Shown here one piece after another: positions 57,481-64,000 of a DNA stretch of 64,000 nt. Positions within the stretch are counted from its first letter, which is position 1. The number at the start of each line of letters is the position of its first letter. The DNA is taken from contig NC_087063.1 in the NCBI RefSeq assembly GCF_963678635.1, positions 69,234,727-69,298,726 on the forward strand. Direction: 5' to 3'. A program made the position numbers and the translations under genes. The notes below the pieces were generated by a model that was not told the DNA's origin, did not search any database, and saw only the letters and a list, made by a program, of their open reading frames with translations. The DNA is from Symsagittifera roscoffensis. Lineage: Eukaryota; Xenacoelomorpha; Acoela; Convolutidae.

Positions 57481-58520
57481 GGAACCAAATCTGTCTTGGA
57501 ACGCGTTGAATCTTTTTTATCCGTTGGTTTGAGTTGTAAAATCAAGTCTACTATTGAAGTGACAGTCTGATATTCAAATCCGCAATTGAAGTAACAATTG
57601 AAGTGAACATCATCATACAACTGACGTTTGTTCTGTGACAATTGTAGGGACATTTAAAAAAATTTCGCTTGTGAAGAAAAACAACAAAACAACAAAGAAA
57701 AACAAATTTTTATTTCATAAGGAAAATTTTGAAACAAATGGAAAAACAATATTTACATGCAAAAAAACTATGCACTTTTAAAAAAAACTATAAAGATCAA
57801 TTTTAATGCATAAAAAAGAACATAGCAAGCAATCACAATAATATGGACAAAACTGTTTACGCCTACTCATTTTTAAAAAAGCCCATCTCGGGAAACCAGC
57901 CCATGCAACAAGTAGAGCGGGAACAAGCAGCCACTTCTGGATAATCAGAATAAAAATTTTAATAACCTTTGTGAGGTTATCTGTCCTAATTTCACTGATC
58001 GCGGTAAGCTCTAGGGTTTGACTCGCGGTGAAGTATAGTGTGATCACCATCATACAACTCCGGTATATTCTGTGAACGTTTGGTGATTCACATCACACTT
58101 GAATTGATTTTCTTTTCTCCGAATGTCCACATTCATATATTTTTTTCTGTGTTTAGGTTTTATTCATGTCAGATAAACACAGTCAGGCAATCAATAAGTG
58201 CTTTGACAGAGGAAGGATCAATCAATCTTGAGTCGTTTTTAAAGAATATAACCGAAGCCAACGACAAACTGCAGCAAAAACTACAAAAAAATCTTAAACC
58301 GAGTCACATTTTATCTTTTGGATTCTTAAGATCAACGCATACATAAACAAGAAACTGTAAAACGGCATCACGAGGAAGTGGAAACATAGAACGAGGATAA
58401 TATTCGACTTGAGCATTAGGAAAACGAGTACAAACTTTAGAAACTTGTAAGAAACATCAAAGGAACCTGATTGAGCCCTCGAGAATCAGTCAACACAAGT
58501 GACGACTGGTATAATTAGTA
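57481..58520. other. Stretch without a supported gene
   Basis: A plus frame at 58080-58346 includes NTVRQSISALTEEGSINLES and a helix-like tail (AND KLQQKLQKN, read contiguously). It could be an exon but lacks convincing borders. The rest is AT-rich. Confidence 0.3.
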
Positions 58521-58715
58521 GCAAAAAGTTCGGACAGACAGAATTAATTAAAAAGAGCAAATGACCTTTTTCAGACAATTTTTGCATGCAAAAGCTAATT
58601 TTTCAGACTGAAAGTTTGTCTCAATGTCACCTAAAAATTCAAATTTGCATGCAAAAATTGCTCAAAATTGGCAGATTGCTCTTTTTCATTAATTCTGTCT
58701 GTCCGAACTTTTTGC
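58521..58715. mobile_element. MITE, 195 bp, 40-bp terminal inverted repeats
   Basis: The left end GCAAAAAGTTCGGACAGACA (58521-58560) matches the complement of 58676-58715 with one mismatch. Smaller inverted blocks around TTTGCATGCAAA lie inside. The left flank ends in TA. The right flank is AA, so a TA target duplication is possible but not shown. No coding capacity. Confidence 0.85.
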
Positions 58716-58744
58716 AACTCTCTATATGAATACTATTCCTCAAG

Positions 58745-59230
58745 ATGAATCAGAGCCAAATAAGAAAGCCAATTTGGTTGACTCGTCTCAGTTACCGGTC
58801 ACAGTTTAACTTGAATGCAGTATCTTCTTTGTTTCATCACAAAAATTACTCCCTCGTCGAATCAGCTAAACCCATCTTTGCCCACTACTGCGGATTACCG
58901 CTTCCACCACCAACACAACCCCCTCTTCCGCCCGCTCTGACTACTTTCGTTGCTTCAAGAGCATCAATATCGACACAAGCGTGGCCATTGACTGCTACAG
59001 TATCTCCAGTATTCCTGTACTTCTTCACCTCAGCCTCAGCCGTTCAATGTACCTTCCAGCAATTTCTCTGCATTCTGGACTCAATAAACCGACATGTGTT
59101 GCATCCTACAACGGACACTTATTCATCCGCATTTGGGTCATTTCATAGCAAACACGAAGAATTCAAGGCATGCAACCTCAATATTTATTTGCCCTTTGTA
59201 TTGTTCCTTTTATTGATGCGCTATAGTTAG
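58745..59230 (+). CDS. Open frame of 161 codons, uncertain
   Basis: The stretch is less AT-rich than its neighbours and open in one frame from MNQSQIRKPIWLT to LLMRYS, with a Pro-rich piece LPLPPPTQPPLPPALT. A second frame is also open over much of it (INIDTSVAIDCYSISSIPVL). I cannot say which, if either, is coded. It lies directly before three coding-like repeats. Confidence 0.25.
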   Translation: MNQSQIRKPIWLTRLSYRSQFNLNAVSSLFHHKNYSLVESAKPIFAHYCGLPLPPPTQPPLPPALTTFVASRASISTQAWPLTATVSPVFLYFFTSASAVQCTFQQFLCILDSINRHVLHPTTDTYSSAFGSFHSKHEEFKACNLNIYLPFVLFLLLMRYS

Positions 59231-59239
59231 CAATTATTG

Positions 59240-60690
59240 CATCCTTTACAACAATAATGCAAGCATCCGCATCAAAAAGTATATACAACGCTGGTAGATT
59301 TGCTTACTACAACCCACAAAAACAAGGCCAACAAACACAGCTTTTCCTACAAAACGCGATTTTTTTCGTAAAGCGCGCCGTTTCTGTATTATCAATATTA
59401 ACACAGCCACATCACTTTGCTTCTTTCTCCCATTTATCAACGTCTGATCCCATAATCGTGCAGGAGTTAAAAGATGCCCTCGCCGTTGCTCGAAAGGATT
59501 CATTGTCGCCATGGAATTCTGACCAACACAACATTGTTTCGCTCTATGGTACGAATGGATGGGGCAGTTTAGAAGTTTCGTTCAATTGCAAAACTTTTCC
59601 GGTGATGTTAAGTAAACATAGCTCAAAAAATTGATCACTGTTAAAGCAAAACAGCTATAGCGCAATTAGCATATTATTGAACAAGGTATAGAAATGCTCT
59701 CAAGTGCGCCACAGTTGCGAGTTTTTGCGTCCTTCACACTCATAATGCAACCATCCCCATCAAAAAGTTCCTATACTGCTGTTGAACTGCATACCCTTAT
59801 ACACAAATACAAGGCCAAAAAACACAGCTTTGCCTACCACACGTGATTTTGCGCGCCGCTTTTGTATCATCACTAGTACCCCATGCACATCACTTTGCTT
59901 CGTCAACCTATTAAGGATCGTCTGATCCGAAAACAGTGCAGGAATTGAAAGATGTACTCGCCGTTATTGGAAAGGATTCATTGTCGCCATGGAAATCTGA
60001 CCCACACAAAAATGATCCGCTCGAATCGCATAAACGGATGGGATAGCTTACAATTTTCACTGAACTGTAAAACTTTTTGGCTGAAGTTAAGTTAACATAG
60101 CTCAAACCAATTGGTCACAGGTAAAGCAAAAACAACTATTGTGCAGTTTGCATATAGTGGAGCAATGTATAAGTATGCTCTCATGTGCGCCACAATTGGA
60201 AGCTTTTGCTTTTTTCACACCCATAGTGCAACCATCCGCATCAAACAGCGCATACAACGCTGGTAGAACTCCTTATTACAGCCGTCAAATGCAAGGCAAA
60301 AAACACAAATAAGCCACCCAAAAGCGATTTTTTATTCATATAGCGCGCCTGTTTTCGTATCATCAATAATACTGTAACTAAATCCCTATGCGTTTTCCTC
60401 GTTTCAACCAACGTCGTATCCGATAACCGTACAAGAGTTAAAAGATATACTCGCCGTTAATCGAAAAAATTCATGGCCGCAATGAAAACTTGACCAATAC
60501 AACGGTGATCCACTCGAGTGCTACCAATGAATGGGGCAGCTTAAATGATAAGTTTATATATTTCAAAAAAAAACGGTCACAGGTAAAGCAAACAAAAAGA
60601 GCTAGGCATTGTAAGCTTACAGTGGTACAATGTACAAGGATACTCTCATGAAACTGGACAATTTTCTATCAACCTCAACCAGTCGCCCGT
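59240..60690 (+). repeat. Three diverged tandem units of about 485 bp with coding-like conservation
   Basis: ATGCAAGCATCCGCATCAAA at 59257 is matched at about 59745 and 60226. Shared landmarks continue: a GCGCGCC(G)TTTTCTGTAT-like run, a CACATCACTTTGCTTC-like run, GTGCAGGAGTTAAAAGATG and ATTCATTGTCGCCATGGAA. Unit 1 is open for 126 codons (MQASASKSIYNAGRFAYYNP ... VQELKDALAVARKDSLSPWN). In units 2 and 3 the same residues (VQELKD, LAV, CKTF) are seen but the frame is broken. The units may be duplicated exons or an element-derived tandem repeat. Confidence 0.65.
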
Positions 60691-60699
60691 GCTTATCCG

Positions 60700-62640
60700 A
60701 ATAAACTCAACAAAACACCGCCCATTAAAATGAATAAATCCGGTTGCATAAGAGATTTTGCATGCATGATCTCAATTATAAAGGGTGTGTTCCAATCCCT
60801 GTCGTACATAGCATACCTCGCAATTGCGACACTTCCTGATGAAGCCATCGAGATTATTCCAGATAATATGAAAGAGTCCTGGTCGCTCCATACCGTAAAG
60901 CGCGATACGGAAGCTGACTCTAGTAGGCTTCATTGATTGGCCTTGAAACAACGATGAGTTGCAGTAGGGCATGCGTCCATCTCGAAAACCGGAAGATTTT
61001 TCATCAAGAACAATAACCACAGTCAAATCCGCTAACAAAATCTGTTGCAAAAACTCAGTAGAGTTCCTGTTTGCACTGTAAAGCCAAATATTCACTCCAG
61101 ATATGCAGCGTGCTCGCAGAAAAAAAAACTAAATCAACTCGCTAAGTTCTGCTTTGAGCGTAATATTTTTTTTGTTGCCTAGAAGTAAATCACATGTTTA
61201 GTAAATTTCCACAGCCGAAATCTTTTTCCTCACAGGAATGTGTGCCAGTCGGTCATATTCGGAAGTTTGACCTTGAGACAAGCAAAAAACACTTGATTTT
61301 GGAGTGAAATTTAATTTTTCAAAATTTCGAATGGAACCTGTCATGCACGATTTTCTCGCGATAACTGAAAATCAGAAAAGAGAAGTCAGAACAATCGAGT
61401 AACAATCGCGGGAAAGTTGCTAGAAAAATCAGTGGGAAATTGCTATTCGCAATTTCAATAGCAATAATAGTCGAGAGTAGAGCTGTCCCATCTAAAACAG
61501 AGACGAGCGCATTCCCACGAACTGGATTGTTGTGATTGGAGTACTATTATTAACTGGACCAGAGTGAACCTTCGGTGGAAAGGTGGACAGCTAGAGTGTC
61601 CCAATGGTTCACGAGAACTTACAGTCTAGAGTAAAAACTTGTTCTTGTTATTAAAACTGACTAACATTAAACTCATTTTAGTTACTTTATTAATTCTTGA
61701 GTTGCTTACCGACTTATTTACTTCCTGGTTCTTGAGCGTGCTACAATGTGAGTACTTAATTTAAATTCCTAGAGTGTGTTTTATAATTGTTATGTTGAGG
61801 TAAGGCGAGTTTTAGGTTGATCCATCTGAAATGGATCAAAGTACCACTGTCTAATAAAAAGTAACTTAACGGATTGTTCCAACCCGGTTTTTAACGGCGT
61901 TCATGTATTTTGGGTATCTAGAGACCTGAGTATGGGGACGTTACTAATTCTAGAGTGGGGGGATATTTTAGTAGTAGCCTTTAAGCTGTAACGGGTCGTA
62001 GTCTCATGTCACAAGCGAACCGAATTGGCTCCGACTGATTTGAGGTACAAAAACACAAGAGATAGTGTCCCTGACTCTTGAGCCAATGGTTATAGGGCCT
62101 ATTTTTCTTAAGCCTCATGTGTGACTGCAGTAGACGAATGTTACATAGTGTTTTTATGGCGCTCCTGGGTGTTTACGACATCAAGACTACGGAGTCGAAC
62201 CCACTTGAGACAGCTTCGGGCTGAATGCCCATTCTAGAGTACCGGCGGTACGGTTCGACAGGAACGTGCAAACCTTCCGGTTGTACCGTGATAGCTTTTT
62301 AAAAAAACTCGAGAAAATTTCCTGGTACGCTCTCCGAACGAGGCTTAGCTAACCGAGTAAAGGGGGGCAACTAGGGGGACAAAAACACGAGCAAAAAGAC
62401 AAAAAGCAAAACAAAAACCAAAAAAAAAGAATAGAAAAAGGAACAAAAACCATAAAACGAAAAAAGACAGTGACTTTGAAACCAGATTAGTTGGATCAAA
62501 CCTTTATATTAATTAAATAGTATACCCATACTGTATTACAAGTTCGATCGTTTCGATCAACCTAGCAATTTAAACCAGTAAACTGAATAAAGTGCCCGAA
62601 GTGGGGCGTTGTCAAGGGTTTTCAGATAGCTTGGAACTTA
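60700..62640. other. Stretch without a supported gene
   Basis: Overlapping open frames on opposite strands (60730-60936 plus, 60772-61095 minus) cannot be told apart and match nothing known. From about 61500 the base composition becomes less AT-rich. Near 62240-62292 an imperfect inverted repeat (GGTACGGTTCG ... CGGTTGTACC) was noticed. Confidence 0.35.
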
Positions 62641-62643
62641 GCT

Positions 62644-62840
62644 GGACCAATAGGAGACTTGACTGGAAGAGGTGACCAGCCGAGTGGGAAAGTGGTTCAG
62701 GGACACTTGAGCTGAACCAATAGGACACTTGACTGGAAGAGGTGACCAGCCGAGTGGGAAAGTGGTTCAGGGACACTTGAGCTGAACCAATAGGAGACTG
62801 GACTGGAACAGGTGACCAGTCGAGTGGGAAAGCAGCCAAG
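62644..62840 (+). repeat. Three 70-bp tandem repeats
   Basis: GACCAATAGGAGACTTGACT starts at 62645 and similar units follow at 62715 and 62785. Each contains GGTGACCAGCCGAGTGGGAA and, in the first two, TCAGGGACACTTGAGCTGA. The third is more diverged. Confidence 0.92.
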
Positions 62841-63049
62841 AAGGATTTGGCAATTCTCGAGTTCTCAAGTTGGGCAGAACGGGTATCGTTAAAATCCACA
62901 TTACATTATAGGAGATAAGTGTAAAATAGGATAAGCGACATCCCCCGGTTTTGAGGAACGTTTTTACTTGAGCAGGCCTGGAGACAGGTCTACGGTTTTC
63001 TCTTGAGAGGTTTAGCACCCGGCGCTTAAGGTAATTTTAGGCTTAAGAA

Positions 63050-63086
63050 GGGGGGCTAAAAAGGGGGGAGGTTAGAAGGGGGGCTG
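63050..63086 (+). other. G-run cluster (potential G-quadruplex)
   Basis: Three runs of six G separated by CTAAAAA and AGGTTAGAA, then CTGG. There are enough G-tracts to form a four-tract quadruplex if the six-base runs are split. More G-runs follow at 63121-63126, 63256-63261 and 63306-63311. Confidence 0.5.
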
Positions 63087-63689
63087 GTTAAGTTAGAGGT
63101 TGGCGGTTGTAAATTGTAAAAAGGGGGAAATTAGAGTAACTAATTAGTCGACATCGTTGACTTAGTTACATTAGAAATTAACACGCGTTGGTAATATAAG
63201 GTGGATATCGAAATTTGAACTCGAGTTAAGGAAGGTACCCTGGTCGGATTGGTAGGGGGGAAGGGACATAGACAGTTTTTGTAATACCCCATAAGATCGC
63301 TAGCAGGGGGGAAGGAAACGCGTGGCAATTAGGTACAAGACATTTTTTTGGATAGAAGGTAGACATTTGTCACCTTTGAATTTTAGGTGGGCTCATCTTT
63401 CTGTTTTTGTTACTTTTTCTTGCTTAGATTTTTGTTGCATTTTGGTGAGGATTTGTGTTAAAATTTTGTACGAACAGGTGATCACAAGATACCTGCGCAC
63501 AGGTTTTGGTCTCAAGTTACTTGGAACATTGAAATAGGGGTAGCCAAAAAGAGAAATAAGAAAAAGGGGGGTCAGAATTTGGTTTTTAAGAGAGGATTTT
63601 GGGAAAATTTTACTAGAGCTTGAGTGGTGGTACAAGGTACGGCGAATCAAGAAGTCCCCATAACGAAGAGGGAAGAAGTCCCACCACCC

Positions 63690-64000
63690 AGACACTTGTC
63701 AACAGTCTTGGGACAGTGCCGAAGAAGTCTTAGGACAGAGCAGTCTGGGGACAGTCTTGGGACAGTACAGTCTTGGGACAGTGTCTTGGGACAAGGGTCT
63801 TGGGACAGGGTCTTGGGACAAGGTCTTGGGACAAGGTCTTGGGACAAGGGTCTTGGGGCAGGGTCTTGGGACAGGGTCTTGGGACAAGGTATTGGGACGG
63901 GGTCTTGGGACAAGGTCTTGGGACAAGGGTCTTGGGACAGGGTCTTGGGACAAGGTCTTGGGACAGGGTCTTGGGACAAGGTCTTGGGACAAGGTCTTGG
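63690..64000 (+). repeat. Minisatellite of 11-13 bp units, running off the window
   Basis: Units of CTTGGGACAGGGT, CTTGGGACAAGGT and longer variants repeat from about 63705 to the last base. Both minus-strand frames of about 100 codons here (PKTLSQDPVPRPC-type repeats) are products of the repeat. Confidence 0.97.

Noticed and set aside
61500-62400. Possible rRNA or structured RNA because of the change in composition
   Set aside because: No conserved rRNA landmark was recognised and no convincing long-range pairing beyond one imperfect stem.
63393-63992. Pro/Ser/Gln-rich minus-strand frames ending the window
   Set aside because: They are products of the 11-13 bp minisatellite.

Overview
The window is animal (metazoan) nuclear DNA. 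It is AT-rich, has GT-AG introns and AATAAA signals, and holds a nearly human-length beta-COP gene of 953 residues with a single intron in its coding part. Most of the rest is decayed transposable elements and tandem repeats. I cannot name the species. Few introns, compact genes and splice-acceptor-like sequence directly in front of start codons would fit a lineage with short 5' UTR introns or spliced-leader trans-splicing (tunicates and flatworms are examples), but this is inference.

Host genes, all partial except two: an FCHO-like F-BAR gene start (3480-4737, minus; three exons), a 268-residue coiled-coil protein with an N-myristoylation-type start (31472-32981, minus; five coding exons), beta-COP/COPB1 (33520-36905, minus; two coding exons), and the last exon of a trypsin-like protein whose catalytic serine is lost (45538-46036, plus). 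COPB1 and the coiled-coil gene lie head to tail on the minus strand, 0.54 kb apart.

Mobile elements from left to right: a non-LTR reverse transcriptase tail (1.5-2.0 kb); a fold-back element (10.8-11.6 kb) with a solo arm at 17.3 kb; a CACTA/EnSpm-like DNA transposon region (18.75-23.6 kb) that carries, on one strand and in order, a basic coiled-coil plus protein-kinase-like segment, an acidic segment, a SUV4-20-like SET domain and a tnp2-type transposase; a MULE-like transposase scrap (29.7-30.5 kb); an internally deleted Ty3/gypsy element with 254-bp LTRs and a 5-bp target duplication (37.0-40.15 kb) inserted about 110 bp from the COPB1 start codon; two fragments of one non-LTR-type family (43.4-45.0 and 56.8-57.5 kb, minus); a Penelope-like element with reverse transcriptase, a PHD-like insertion and a GIY-YIG domain (47.2-50.5 kb), its tail amplified as three roughly 1.52-kb units to 54.6 kb; and a small MITE (58.5 kb).

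Tandem repeats are prominent: a 322-bp duplication (5.5-6.1 kb), a six-copy array of about 175 bp (8.7-9.85 kb), an ATGT microsatellite (12.5-13.0 kb), a four-copy 906-bp satellite (24.75-28.36 kb), three 485-bp coding-like copies (59.2-60.7 kb), 70-bp repeats (62.6 kb) and a short minisatellite running off the right edge. At least two further dispersed repeat families recur in both orientations. The most notable object is the transposon region pairing a histone-methyltransferase-type SET domain and a kinase-like domain with a transposase. All its reading frames are broken, so this copy is a fossil.
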